DNA of 64,000 nt from Paludibacteraceae bacterium (GTDB lineage Bacteria; Bacteroidota; Bacteroidia; Bacteroidales; Paludibacteraceae): NCBI GenBank assembly GCA_017559505.1, contig JAFYSF010000070.1, positions 1-64,000 of the forward strand, given 5' to 3'. Below are positions 23,287 to 32,067 of the stretch, piece after piece. Positions within the stretch are counted from its first letter, which is position 1. Each line of letters begins with the position of its first letter. The notes under the pieces are model-generated. The model made no database searches, was not told where the DNA came from, and worked only from the letters and a program-made list of their open reading frames with translations. A program made the translations under genes and the position numbers.

Positions 23287-23760
23287 ATGGAAGAAAAAGA
23301 ATTTGAGAAAATTGTAAGAGAACACAAAAATACGATATATACAGTATGCTTTATGTTCTCGAAAGATGCAGACGAGGTCAACGATCTGTTTCAAGAAACA
23401 CTCATAAATCTTTGGCAAGGATTCAAGGGGTTTAAGGGTGAGAGTTCTATTCGCACTTGGATTTGGCGCGTTAGTTTGAACACATGTATATCGTCCGAAC
23501 GAAAGAAAAGCAAATTGCAGACAATTCCGCTATCAATGGACATCAACCTCTATGAGGACACCGACGAAGATTCGCGCCAAATTCAAATGTTATATAGTCG
23601 AATTAATCGCCTAAAACCATTCGACCGCGCCATCGTACTACTATGGTTGGACAATCTGTCGTACGACGAAATTGCTGCTATTGTAGGTATATCTGTAAAA
23701 AATGTATCGGTTAGACTTGTGCGCATCAAAGAAGAGCTAAAGAGAATGTCAAACAATTAA
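23287..23760 (+). CDS. ECF-type RNA polymerase sigma factor
   Basis: A 157-residue sigma-70 family protein of ECF size. Region 2 (about residues 8-75) has DEVNDLFQETLINLWQGF and the RTWIWRVSLNTCI segment that contacts the -10 DNA. Region 4 (about 103-152) has LSYDEIAAIVGISVKNVSVRLVRIKEEL, a helix-turn-helix for the -35. It is followed 12 bp later by a membrane protein with a coiled-coil N-terminus, the position usually held by an anti-sigma factor. No FecR or SusC/D gene is nearby, so it is not of the iron/glycan-uptake type. Confidence 0.95.
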   Translation: MEEKEFEKIVREHKNTIYTVCFMFSKDADEVNDLFQETLINLWQGFKGFKGESSIRTWIWRVSLNTCISSERKKSKLQTIPLSMDINLYEDTDEDSRQIQMLYSRINRLKPFDRAIVLLWLDNLSYDEIAAIVGISVKNVSVRLVRIKEELKRMSNN

Positions 23761-23772
23761 ACTGCTAATTTT

Positions 23773-24369
23773 ATGGAAACAAATATTCAACTTAACGAAT
23801 TGCAAGAATTGAGAGAACAACTATCCTTGTTAAATAATAAACTTGAAAAACAAGAGATTATAAATGATAAATTAATTCGTAATTCTATACGAAATAAAAT
23901 ATCAAATATTAATCACACTGGAATCATAATGACCGTATGTGCTGCTATTGCAACTCCCATATGCGCTTTTAATTTTCATTACATTCTCCACTTTTCGATT
24001 ACGCTTAATATTTTCACTTGCGTGTTTATGGTAATTGCCATTGCGTATACAATTTGGTCGCATAAAGGACTAAATAATAATCTTTTGAATGGAGATTTAA
24101 TCACTGCAAGCGAGACTATATTGCGTACGAGAAAACGTTATAAACAATGGTATTATTTTAGTTATCCATGGTTTGCTGTATGGTTATGCTGGCTGGGATG
24201 GGAAATGTATACAAGAATTGAAAATAGGGAAATGCTAATTGCCGCAGTAATAGGTGGCTTAGTAGGAATAGTAATTGGGGGCGCATGGGGAATATATCAA
24301 CGCAATAAAATATATAGGAACATTGACGCAGTATTAGCTCAAATCGAGGAGTTGAAAAAAGAGAATTAA
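23773..24369 (+). CDS. Membrane protein with coiled-coil N-terminus, possible anti-sigma factor
   Basis: A 198-residue protein. Residues 1-45 form a charged coiled coil (LNELQELREQLSLLNNKLEKQ), followed by four hydrophobic segments (about 52-70, 75-95, 130-147 and 155-175), then a short charged C-terminal helix (AQIEELKKEN). It begins 12 bp after the ECF sigma factor, so the two are translated together. A regulatory role over the sigma factor is inferred from position and topology. There is no zinc-binding anti-sigma motif. Confidence 0.7.
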   Translation: METNIQLNELQELREQLSLLNNKLEKQEIINDKLIRNSIRNKISNINHTGIIMTVCAAIATPICAFNFHYILHFSITLNIFTCVFMVIAIAYTIWSHKGLNNNLLNGDLITASETILRTRKRYKQWYYFSYPWFAVWLCWLGWEMYTRIENREMLIAAVIGGLVGIVIGGAWGIYQRNKIYRNIDAVLAQIEELKKEN

Positions 24370-24392
24370 AATAACTTTCTATCATAAATGAG

Positions 24393-24441
24393 AAAAGAGC
24401 ATTCTCGGATTTAATAGGAAATCTTGAGAATGCTCTTTTTT
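24393..24441 (+). terminator. Terminator of the sigma factor operon
   Basis: AAAAGAGCATTCTC (24393-24406) pairs with GAGAATGCTCTTTT (24426-24439), followed by further T residues. Confidence 0.9.
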
Positions 24442-24477
24442 ATATTTTTCCAGGAGAAACAGACACTGTGAGTAGTT

Positions 24478-24527
24478 GTCAGTCTTCTTCGGTGAAGGTT
24501 GCTTGCACCTTGCTTGAGGGTAGGGTG
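24478..24527. repeat. Dispersed intergenic repeat, copy 2
   Basis: 24478-24505 contains the core TTCTTCGGTGAAGGTTGCTTG-like block shared with 16935-16965 (inverted) and 31480-31504. It continues into GGGTAGGGTG (24518-24527), whose complement also occurs near 4730-4740. Confidence 0.65.
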
Positions 24528-24572
24528 AATTTTGGAGAGTGAATACACACTGTGAGTGGGTATTCGACAGAT

Positions 24573-24596
24573 AGGACACAGCACGCTGTGTTCCTA
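24573..24596. repeat. Dispersed palindrome, type 2
   Basis: GGACACAGC, loop ACG, CTGTGTTCC forms a hairpin with one bulged base, flanked by A and TA. It has the same overall design as the GGACGCACG palindromes (9-bp stem, 3-base loop, CTA flank) but a different stem sequence. Confidence 0.7.
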
Positions 24597-24609
24597 CTTT
24601 GATGCGACC

Positions 24610-25200
24610 TTATTTTGTTGGGCGATCAAAGAATGGGCTTTTTGATGAGGCTGAAATGGCGATGCCGACTGTGATATGGATATCTTCGCCAAGGAAACCG
24701 AGTTCTTCGGCCGCCACACCGATTGAGTACATGATGCGAGTGTCGAGACGGAGGTCGGCTGCTGTGGCACATGCTGATCCGAGAGCGATGCCTACGTCGA
24801 TGCTATTCATCACGCAAGGAACCTCAAGAGTTGAAAGTTGAAAGTTGAAAGTTGAAAGTTTTTCTCTACACGCATTTTCCTTACCTTGCTCGCGTTCGGC
24901 GCAAGTTGGAAAGCCACAATGTCCGCAGTTGAGACCAAGAGATTGCAACTTTGTGCCGATTACTACAACACATTCAGACTGAAGCACATTGCCTGCATCG
25001 CGAATGAAAGATGGGCGATTGCGTTCGTTGCCAATTTCGACCATGCGGTCGGCTAATTGACGGAGTTCGTCGCCTTCGATGAGGGCAGCTTCGATGATGT
25101 CAATGCCACGAGCCTTTGGGGCTGTGCGGGCAGCAATGAGTAGTTGACGCGCTGATGCGATGACATTTTCGTGACGATATGTGCGTTCGTTTATAATCAT
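24610..25200 (-). CDS. DUF2148 ferredoxin-domain protein with a heptamer-repeat insertion
   Basis: A 196-residue protein of the DUF2148 family, cytoplasmic and probably Fe-S binding: Cys92, Cys95 and Cys100 in LNCGHCGFPTC, with further Cys at 111 and 129 (VPCVMNS). The surrounding conserved blocks (ARTAPKARGID near residue 25, and SIDVGIALGSA) are intact. Between Cys111 and Cys129 residues about 114-125 are encoded by four copies of the heptamer TTGAAAG (24831-24858, plus strand), which look like an inserted simple repeat. Function of the family is unknown. Confidence 0.88.
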   Translation of the reverse strand: MIINERTYRHENVIASARQLLIAARTAPKARGIDIIEAALIEGDELRQLADRMVEIGNERNRPSFIRDAGNVLQSECVVVIGTKLQSLGLNCGHCGFPTCAEREQGKENACREKLSTFNFQLSTLEVPCVMNSIDVGIALGSACATAADLRLDTRIMYSIGVAAEELGFLGEDIHITVGIAISASSKSPFFDRPTK

Positions 25201-25334
25201 ATAATATTGATTTTAACAGAAGTACAAAATTCTTAGGAAAACATTACCTCGCTGAAACTACAAGTTTCACCTTAGTACAAAAATGACAAACCTAACGGAT
25301 ATCCCATTCAACTTTTTCAATCTTAACGACTAAT

Positions 25335-25359
25335 CGGACGCACGAACCGTGCGTCCCTA
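25335..25359. repeat. Dispersed palindrome, type 1, copy 2
   Basis: Stem GGACGCACG (25336-25344), loop AAC, stem CGTGCGTCC (25348-25356): the same 25 bases as at 6294-6318. It lies just downstream of the stop of the CorA gene and upstream of the DUF2148 gene. Confidence 0.85.
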
Positions 25360-25382
25360 CTTCTTGCTCCCGGCTCCTTAAT

Positions 25383-26330
25383 TTACAACCACTTTTTGAT
25401 GCGGAAATAGAGGAGGATGAGGACTACGGTGAGCACCATAAGTCCAATGGCAAATGGATAGCCATACGCCCACGAGAGTTCGGGCATCATCTCGAAGTTC
25501 ATACCATACATACTCGCAATGAGGGTTGGCGGAAGGAAAATTACGTTGACGACAGTGAAAATCTTGATGATTTTATTCTGTTGAATGTTAACAAGACCGA
25601 GGAAAGTGTCTTGCAAATACTCGAGACGGTCGAACGAGAAACGTGTATGCTCGATGAGTGAATTGATGTCCTTGATGATGATTGAGAGTTTAGATTTTGC
25701 CTCTGACGGGAAAAGTTCGCTCTTCAACATATTGGAACACACACGGCTTTTGTCAACAATATTCTCACGAATGAGCATCGTTTTTTCTTGCAACTCCTTG
25801 ATAGCAATGAGGATATCGTCGCTTGCATCGTCGTCGTCTTTCAATTGATTAGAGAGAACGGTGATTTCGCGTGTCATGTCCTCGATGAGGTCGGCATCAT
25901 ACTCTACTCGTGTTTCGAGCAAAGCGACAAGCACATGGTGACCGCTCGGATAGTTGCGCGGATTGGCAAACATCTTCTTCACGGTTTCATTGAATGAGCG
26001 CAAGTGTTGGTTGCGCACGGTGACCAATATATTGTTTTTGAGAATAAACGAAACTGCCTCTTCTTCGAAGGAGTCGAGAAGGAATTTTGAATTGGCAACG
26101 ATACTGTCCTCAGTCTCCATATAGCGTGAAGAAATCTCGATTTCTTCCATCTCTTCTTCCTCTTGGATATAGATTTTAAGGAATTGCTCGAGCTCGCTTT
26201 CGACTTCGACAGTCACGTCGTTGAGGTCAATCCAGATGATCTCAGAGAGCGACACTTCGGTGAGAGTGTCCATTGTTTTGCCGATTTTGATACGGCCATT
26301 ATCACGATAGAATATTCTTAATTCAGACAT
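25383..26330 (-). CDS. corA: CorA-family magnesium/cobalt channel
   Basis: A 315-residue protein. A large soluble N-terminal domain with long acidic helices is followed by two C-terminal transmembrane helices. The signature YGMNF lies near residues 275-279 at the end of the first helix, where it forms the pore selectivity filter in the family, followed by the periplasmic loop EMMPELSWAYGYP. A basic end (RIKKWL) closes the chain. It should mediate Mg2+ uptake across the inner membrane as a pentamer. Length and architecture are normal. Confidence 0.95.
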   Translation of the reverse strand: MSELRIFYRDNGRIKIGKTMDTLTEVSLSEIIWIDLNDVTVEVESELEQFLKIYIQEEEEMEEIEISSRYMETEDSIVANSKFLLDSFEEEAVSFILKNNILVTVRNQHLRSFNETVKKMFANPRNYPSGHHVLVALLETRVEYDADLIEDMTREITVLSNQLKDDDDASDDILIAIKELQEKTMLIRENIVDKSRVCSNMLKSELFPSEAKSKLSIIIKDINSLIEHTRFSFDRLEYLQDTFLGLVNIQQNKIIKIFTVVNVIFLPPTLIASMYGMNFEMMPELSWAYGYPFAIGLMVLTVVLILLYFRIKKWL

Positions 26331-26340
26331 CTTTTCTTCA

Positions 26341-26378
26341 ATTTGAAATGTAAAATGTGAAATGTGAAATGTGAAATT
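26341..26378. repeat. Short tandem repeat (GTGAAAT units)
   Basis: About five copies of a heptamer of the form TGTGAAA, starting TTGAAATGTAAAATG. It is similar in style to the TTGAAAG repeat inside the DUF2148 gene. Confidence 0.7.
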
Positions 26379-26404
26379 AAAAAAGACAGAAGAATAAGAA
26401 AAGT

Positions 26405-26464
26405 ATTCCTCATTTTATCGCCAAAGGCTCAAAGACCTTCGGTTCTTCACTCCTAATTCCTCAT
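26405..26464. repeat. Dispersed 60-bp repeat, intergenic copy
   Basis: The plus strand starts ATTCCTCATTTTATCGCC and ends at the stop codon of rsmA. Almost identical to 21892-21952, which is inside a radical SAM gene. Confidence 0.9.
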
Positions 26465-27250
26465 TTATTTCGACGGAGGCTGACTAAGAATCTGCTGCAC
26501 GAGATTAGTAAGATCGATAAATTCTGCAACCGAGAGTTGCTCTGGTCGCTTATTAAATACATCTTCGTTCATTGCACGGCCTTGCATGAGCGGCTTCAAC
26601 GAATTGCGCATAGTCTTACGACGTTGATTGAACGCCGTTTTAACCACGCTGATGAAAAGTTTTTCGTCGCAACCAAGACTTTGTTTTGCGTTGCGTGTCA
26701 TACGAATAACTGCCGATTTCACCTTTGGCGGTGGATTGAATACATGCTCGTGGACAGTGAAAAGATATTCTATATCGTAAAATGCTTGCAAAAGCACCGA
26801 TGTAATGCCATAAGTCTTTGAACCATGAGGTGCAGCAATACGCTCGGCTACCTCTTTTTGTATCATACCCGAACATACAGGAATACGATCACGATGTTCA
26901 AGCACTTTGAAAAATATTTGACTCGAAATGTTATAAGGGTAATTGCCTATAACCATAAATGGACCGTCGCCAACAATTGTATTAAGGTCGAGACGAAGAA
27001 AATCGCCTTCGACTACATGCAACTGAGGATAGTGTTCCTTAAGATAAACAACTGACTCTGTGTCTATTTCGATAGCAGTAAGATTGACATTGGGATTTTG
27101 CAAAAGAAACTGAGTGAGCACACCCATACCCGGACCAATCTCGATGACACGAGTTGGCTCGGCAGTCGGTAGCGATTCAGCTATTTGTTGCGCTACACGC
27201 AAATCAGTGAGAAAGTGTTGTCCTAAATGTTTCTTTGCTCTTACTTCCAT
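26465..27250 (-). CDS. rsmA: 16S rRNA (A1518/A1519) dimethyltransferase
   Basis: A 261-residue RsmA/KsgA. The N-terminal KKHLGQHFL block, the SAM-binding VIEIGPGMGVLT motif (about residues 35-46), the GNYPYNISS catalytic motif IV, and the FNPPPKVKSAV block with a C-terminal helical domain are all present. The enzyme dimethylates two adjacent adenines near the 3' end of 16S rRNA during small-subunit assembly. The ATG at 27250 gives the usual N-terminus. Confidence 0.97.
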   Translation of the reverse strand: MEVRAKKHLGQHFLTDLRVAQQIAESLPTAEPTRVIEIGPGMGVLTQFLLQNPNVNLTAIEIDTESVVYLKEHYPQLHVVEGDFLRLDLNTIVGDGPFMVIGNYPYNISSQIFFKVLEHRDRIPVCSGMIQKEVAERIAAPHGSKTYGITSVLLQAFYDIEYLFTVHEHVFNPPPKVKSAVIRMTRNAKQSLGCDEKLFISVVKTAFNQRRKTMRNSLKPLMQGRAMNEDVFNKRPEQLSVAEFIDLTNLVQQILSQPPSK

Positions 27251-27282
27251 AATAAAAGTCTATAGTCTAACGACACATCTTC

Positions 27283-27318
27283 AAAAAATTGTGCATTGTG
27301 CATTGCGAATTGTGCATT
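27283..27318. repeat. Short repeat (TTGTGCA units)
   Basis: Three to four imperfect copies of ATTGTGCATTG in the spacer between rsmA and the divergent GtrA gene. Confidence 0.6.
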
Positions 27319-27324
27319 TTTGCT

Positions 27325-27333
27325 TATCTTTGC
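27325..27333 (+). promoter_or_regulatory. -7 box of the GtrA gene
   Basis: TATCTTTGC, 54 bases before the ATG at 27388. It argues against starting the protein at an earlier in-frame ATG (27289), which would lie upstream of the promoter. Confidence 0.7.
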
Positions 27334-27387
27334 AGAATATTTACAAAAGCATCTTTTCAATCTGCAAAAATAACTAATTTTAGGCAA

Positions 27388-27900
27388 ATGACCAAAGAAA
27401 TAAGAAAAAAAATACATCCAATCAATCAATTCGCACAAACACTGATACTTTCTGTAATTGATTTCGTCTATATCCCTTTCAAAAAATACATTCCTTATCA
27501 ACTATTTCGCTATGGCTGCTCAGGCGGAGCAAATATGGTTTTCGACTGGGTATTATACTTTATTTTCTATAATTTCATATTCTGCCACAATGTGTTACAT
27601 ATTGGCAACGTAGCCATTAGCGCACACATTGCATCGTTCGTATTCACATTTCCGATAACCTTCTTAAGCGGATTCTGGCTGGGAAGATACATCAGTTTCA
27701 AAGAATCAGAAATGCGAGGATGGTCGCAACTCATCAGATACCTTTTCGTGGTTGGGATGTGCATACTCCTCAACTACGTTTGCTTGAAAATTTTCGTAGA
27801 AATATGCCATTTCTACCCTACACCATCAAAAATGCTCACAACCATCATCACTACGATATTCAGCTTTTTGATGCAAAAATATTTTACATTTAAAGCGTGA
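27388..27900 (+). CDS. GtrA-like membrane protein
   Basis: A 170-residue integral membrane protein of the GtrA family with four hydrophobic segments, the family-typical LFRYGCSGGANMVFDWVLYF at the first one, and the terminal MQKYFTFKA (the usual K.FTF end). GtrA proteins take part in moving or presenting lipid-linked sugars across the inner membrane. The start at 27388 is chosen over 27289 because a -7 box lies between them and the extra residues are not family-like. The stop codon overlaps the GTG start of the next gene by three bases, indicating translational coupling. Confidence 0.88.
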   Translation: MTKEIRKKIHPINQFAQTLILSVIDFVYIPFKKYIPYQLFRYGCSGGANMVFDWVLYFIFYNFIFCHNVLHIGNVAISAHIASFVFTFPITFLSGFWLGRYISFKESEMRGWSQLIRYLFVVGMCILLNYVCLKIFVEICHFYPTPSKMLTTIITTIFSFLMQKYFTFKA

Positions 27901-28841
27901 AACTCAAAACCATATATAAAACATTTGTTTATGCCATTGTAGTAATTGCCTATTGTGTAATAATTTACAAATTGGCAACATACGACAACTACGGCACATT
28001 GTTTGACCAATTTGTATCGAACATTTCAACAAATTGGATGTACTTAGTGCTTTGCCTACTGTTAATGCCTTGCAATATGCTGACAGAAGCAGTAAAATGG
28101 CAATGCGCTGTGAGGTATATAGAAAAAATATCGTTCAAAAAAGCAATTATTTCGACCATGCGCGGACAAGTGGGCGGCATTGCTACACCCAATAAATTGG
28201 GCGATATACCAACACGCGCGCTATCGCTACGCGACGAAAACAAAGCATCGGGAATTGTCATAGGATTCATTGCCACATGGACATTACCACTTGTAAGCAC
28301 TATTTTAGGCACAGTGGCAGCCATCAAATATCTATCAATCTACTATCCCGAAATATTAAACAACAAACCAAAAGCACTACTTATAGGCAGTGCCATTGCG
28401 ATAATTACGCTCGTAATACTACCATTTTTTCTAAAAAAGATGAATGGTAACAACAGAGTTTCGTCGAAAATAAGACCTATAATAAATGCCATAGCCAATA
28501 TCTCTTTCGCACAAATCGGTATATTCGTGACACTCTCATGCATACGATATGCAATATTTTGTTCGCAAATGTTTTTAATGTTACGATTTTTCGGCATAGT
28601 GATAAGCATAGCCCAAGCCCTTATGGCAATTCCGACAATATACGCACTGACAACAATAACACCAATTCTTCCTGGCACAGAGGCAGCTTCGCGCATTAGT
28701 TACGCCCTACTTGTGTTGAAACCTATCAGCCAAACATGCCCAACAATTACACTCGCAACTTCTCTCCTTTGGGCTCTCAATTGTGGAATTCCAATCATTT
28801 TAGGCTCTTTCCTTTTTAACAAAACCGAAAAATATTGTTAA
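27897..28841 (+). CDS. Flippase-like membrane protein (LPG synthase TM-region family)
   Basis: A 314-residue protein of the UPF0104 / lysylphosphatidylglycerol-synthase transmembrane family, with about eight hydrophobic segments, the conserved GGIATPNKLGDIPTRAL block near residue 93 and the TPILPGTEAA block near residue 256. It starts with a GTG (27897) that overlaps the stop of the GtrA gene. Family members are thought to be lipid flippases or glycolipid transporters. Together with GtrA it suggests transport of a lipid-linked envelope precursor. Confidence 0.85.
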   Translation: MKLKTIYKTFVYAIVVIAYCVIIYKLATYDNYGTLFDQFVSNISTNWMYLVLCLLLMPCNMLTEAVKWQCAVRYIEKISFKKAIISTMRGQVGGIATPNKLGDIPTRALSLRDENKASGIVIGFIATWTLPLVSTILGTVAAIKYLSIYYPEILNNKPKALLIGSAIAIITLVILPFFLKKMNGNNRVSSKIRPIINAIANISFAQIGIFVTLSCIRYAIFCSQMFLMLRFFGIVISIAQALMAIPTIYALTTITPILPGTEAASRISYALLVLKPISQTCPTITLATSLLWALNCGIPIILGSFLFNKTEKYC

Positions 28842-28984
28842 AATCGGCTCCCACAATAGAGTTTTTTCAGCAAAAAGCATCTTTCGCAGCCAAATTTTCC
28901 CAATAAAAACATCAAAATTCATCACAATAATACTTTTTATGTTAATTTTTACAAATAAAAGCGTTATATCTGAAAATAATGTTA

Positions 28985-28993
28985 TATCTTTGC
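28985..28993 (+). promoter_or_regulatory. -7 box of the rprX gene
   Basis: TATCTTTGC, 27 bases before the ATG at 29021, which favours that start over an in-frame ATG at 28979 that lies upstream of the box. Confidence 0.7.
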
Positions 28994-29020
28994 ATTGTTT
29001 TTCAAACCATCCTTATAAAA

Positions 29021-30544
29021 ATGAAAATTTTTAACAAAAAAAAATCTATCTGGCTAATTATATCCTTAATGATAGTGACCTTCACAGCGCTGATATCACT
29101 ACAATTTGGCTATATTATACGCACTAAAGAAATAATCAGCAAACAATATGCCGATGCCATACAACGTAGCCTCTACCGAACTGTAAAATCAGTAGAAGAA
29201 GCCGAAGTATTGACCTACATCGACGAGTCTTTCAAAAACGACACTCCCGAAGCCCGTAAAGCTAAAGAAGCAATAAAAAGAGCTCGCAGTGAAGACATAC
29301 AAAATATTATTGCACAACACATAGACTCAATCGTTACAAACAACAATAACGTACTAAGCACCAACCAACCCAACACATCAATATCTGCAGTAACTCAAAA
29401 ATACAACGAAAAACAATATAAACGATTTATCCAAGCCAAAAGCTTAATGGAAATCGTAACAGCAAAACTATTAAACGACTCGCATAGTCGCGACATAACT
29501 ACTCGCATAGACCCTTACTATCTTCGCGACCAACTGACATACAACCTCGAACAAAATGGCATTACAAGCGAATTCTATTTTGCAATATCCGACAAAAACA
29601 ACAAAACTATACACCGATTCAACGAAAAAACTTTCGACCTTACATCTAAATATTGCTTTAAACAACAACTATTCCCTTCCGACAAAGAGACCAAAAATCC
29701 ATACTACCTATACATTTTTTTTCCTACCCAAAACAGCGAATTTATCCCGAACATAAAGATATTATATCCTCCGTTCACCGTAACCATATTACTACTAATA
29801 ATTTGCATATTCACAATATGGTACATATTCCGCCAACAAAAACTAAATGAAATCAAAACCGATTTCATCAACAACATGACTCACGAGCTAAAAACTCCTG
29901 TGGCATCAATATCTCTCGCATCACAAATGCTCAGCGACCCAGACGTATCAAAATCGCCCGTAATGTTAGAGCATATATCAAAAATTCTCCGCGACGAAAC
30001 CAAGCGACTCACGTTCTTAGTCGACAAAGTATTGCACACATCAGTATTCGAACAACGCAACATAAAAATCGAACTACAAGAAAACAACATAAACGAAATA
30101 CTACAGACCATAATCGACAACTTTTCTCTCAAGATTCATTCAAAAGGAGGCAATGTCTATACCGAATTACACGCACACAACGCATTTGTCGAAGTCGACG
30201 AGATGCACTTTGCCAATATAATCTACAACCTCCTCGACAATGCCATAAAATATTCACGCGAAAACACCCCAATAATAATAACAGTCTCAACGTGGAACGA
30301 TAAAAATCGTCTCTACATAGCCATCGAAGACAACGGAATGGGCATAAAGAAAGAATATCTAAAACACATATTCGACAAATTCTATCGAGTTCCAACAGGC
30401 AACCGCCACGACATCAAAGGCTTCGGGCTTGGACTATCTTATGTAAAGAAAATCATCCAACTACACAACGGAAACATAAAAGTAGAATCAGAGCCAAACA
30501 TTGGCACAAAATTCGTAATCGAACTTCAAACAAGCGAAATATAA
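29021..30544 (+). CDS. rprX: Sensor histidine kinase (RprX-like)
   Basis: A 507-residue inner-membrane kinase. A transmembrane helix near residues 10-28 and another near 248-268 enclose a periplasmic sensor region. The H-box NNMTHELKTP places the phosphorylated His at about residue 288. The N-box (NIIYNLLDNAIKYS), G1 (IEDNGMGIK), F-box region and G2 (GFGLGLSYVKKII) of the ATPase domain are intact. The partner gene 50 bp downstream is very like the Bacteroides response regulator RprY, so this is the RprX counterpart. The stimulus is not evident. The gene track could be opened 14 codons earlier, but those overlap the promoter. Confidence 0.9.
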   Translation: MKIFNKKKSIWLIISLMIVTFTALISLQFGYIIRTKEIISKQYADAIQRSLYRTVKSVEEAEVLTYIDESFKNDTPEARKAKEAIKRARSEDIQNIIAQHIDSIVTNNNNVLSTNQPNTSISAVTQKYNEKQYKRFIQAKSLMEIVTAKLLNDSHSRDITTRIDPYYLRDQLTYNLEQNGITSEFYFAISDKNNKTIHRFNEKTFDLTSKYCFKQQLFPSDKETKNPYYLYIFFPTQNSEFIPNIKILYPPFTVTILLLIICIFTIWYIFRQQKLNEIKTDFINNMTHELKTPVASISLASQMLSDPDVSKSPVMLEHISKILRDETKRLTFLVDKVLHTSVFEQRNIKIELQENNINEILQTIIDNFSLKIHSKGGNVYTELHAHNAFVEVDEMHFANIIYNLLDNAIKYSRENTPIIITVSTWNDKNRLYIAIEDNGMGIKKEYLKHIFDKFYRVPTGNRHDIKGFGLGLSYVKKIIQLHNGNIKVESEPNIGTKFVIELQTSEI

Positions 30545-30594
30545 ACCAAACGTCAACGATCTACAAAATCATTGACCTTAGACCCTAAAAACAT

Positions 30595-31281
30595 ATGGAA
30601 AAAACAAAAATTCTTCTCTGCGAAGACGACGAAAGCTTAGGCATGCTTCTTCGCGAATATCTCCAAGCAAAAGGTTATAGCGTAACTCTCGCCCCTGACG
30701 GAGAAGCTGGATTCCAGCATTTTTCTAACGAGAAATTCGACTTATGCATCCTCGACGTAATGATGCCTAAAAAAGACGGATTCACTCTTGCTCAAGACAT
30801 CCGTAAAATCAACGGAATCATACCTATCGTATTCCTCACTGCCAAATCACTCAAAGACGATGTACTCGAAGGCTTCCGTATTGGCGCTGACGACTACATC
30901 ACAAAACCATTCTCAATGGAAGAGATGCTACTTCGCATCGAAGCCATCATGCGCCGTATCAGTGGCAAACGAAACAAAAATGGCAATGAATACCAAATCG
31001 GTAGCATGACATTCGACGTACAAAAACAAACGCTCACCACAAGCAACAACATAGTCAAACTTACAACCAAAGAGTGCGACCTTCTCTCTCTCCTCGTACA
31101 AAACGCAAACAACATCCTCGAACGCGACTACGCACTCAAAACCATTTGGCTCGAATGTACCACCTACAATGCTCGTAGCATGGACGTTTACATCACAAAA
31201 CTTCGCAAAATCATCAAAGACGACCCAGAGATAGAAATCATAAATATCCATGGTAAAGGCTACAAACTTATAATTCCATAA
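30595..31281 (+). CDS. rprY: Response regulator, OmpR family (RprY-like)
   Basis: A 228-residue regulator. The receiver domain has the acidic pocket EDDE (10-13), the phospho-acceptor Asp54 (CILDVMMPKKDG) and the FLTAK lysine near residue 103. The C-terminal winged helix contains LTTKECDLLSLL and the recognition region NARSMDVYITKLRKII with the terminal NIHGKGYKLIIP. The sequence follows Bacteroides RprY closely along its whole length. It should be phosphorylated by the adjacent kinase and bind promoters. Confidence 0.94.
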   Translation: MEKTKILLCEDDESLGMLLREYLQAKGYSVTLAPDGEAGFQHFSNEKFDLCILDVMMPKKDGFTLAQDIRKINGIIPIVFLTAKSLKDDVLEGFRIGADDYITKPFSMEEMLLRIEAIMRRISGKRNKNGNEYQIGSMTFDVQKQTLTTSNNIVKLTTKECDLLSLLVQNANNILERDYALKTIWLECTTYNARSMDVYITKLRKIIKDDPEIEIINIHGKGYKLIIP

Positions 31282-31288
31282 CAAAAAC

Positions 31289-31324
31289 AAAGGCTGTGCA
31301 AATCCCAAAACTTGCACAGCCTTT
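31289..31324 (+). terminator. Terminator of rprXY
   Basis: AAAGGCTGTGCAA (31289-31301) pairs perfectly with TTGCACAGCCTTT (31312-31324). Confidence 0.9.
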
Positions 31325-32066
31325 ATAATAAAAAATGACTAATAATCCCTTGGAAAATTAGTACAATATTGTTTCCAAATAATCCCCCCAAAAAAACATT
31401 TAAAAGAACTAATATAAATTTTTATTTTGCCATAACTTTGTAGACTTTGCAAATGAGGAGCGTAAAGATGACTGTTTGCTTCGGTGAAGGTTGCTTGTAC
31501 CTTACTCAAAGAAAAGAAAAAGACAAAATTTATCCGAACCCAACTTTGCAATTGCAAAGTTGCAAAGTTCCCCACAAACAACTCTAACAACCTAACTATC
31601 AAAACCATCCACAACTCAACACTCCATACACCACGAAACAGTCCATCTATATAATATCAACATAATCAACGCATTAACCAACTTTGCAAACTTTGCAAGC
31701 CATTTATGGTTGCAAAGTTCAGCCCTACAATTAATGCCATCATCTTACAAATCAATGAATTAACCATGCGTCAATTAAACTAATTCGCCAAATTTAACTA
31801 AAAAATGCCCAATTTTTCCTAAAAAAGCGACAAAATCCACCTCAAAAAACACCCAAAACCCTCACTATAGGGCATAAAAAAAAGTGGAATTCGACAGTTG
31901 TCGTTCCACAAATTGAGGTCTTCGCATTGCCCAAATGTCGAAACTGACAACGCGAAGCCAAATTCCGAAAAACAGACTCCCTAACATGAGCTTAATCGTC
32001 CTCATCAAACAATCAAAGAAAACAAATCCCCCTCTTAATAACAATTTTCACGATAGAAAAGCAATA
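31325..32066. other. Long intergenic region with repeats and hairpins, no gene seen
   Basis: About 740 bases without a supported reading frame. It holds a copy of the dispersed TTCGGTGAAGGTTGCTTG motif (31480-31504), a perfect 20-bp palindrome AACTTTGCAATTGCAAAGTT (31542-31561) and further copies of AACTTTGCAA near 31679-31720. A compound hairpin at 31884-31909 (GTGGAA and CGACA with their complements) and a second stem at 31920-31957 (CTTCGC with GCGAAG) follow. The two hairpins could belong to a small RNA, but no promoter was clear. Confidence 0.6.
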
Positions 32067-32067
32067 A

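Noticed and set aside
27289..27387. An earlier start for the GtrA gene (33 extra codons)
   Set aside because: The extra part contains the promoter box and simple repeats, and the residues do not fit the family.
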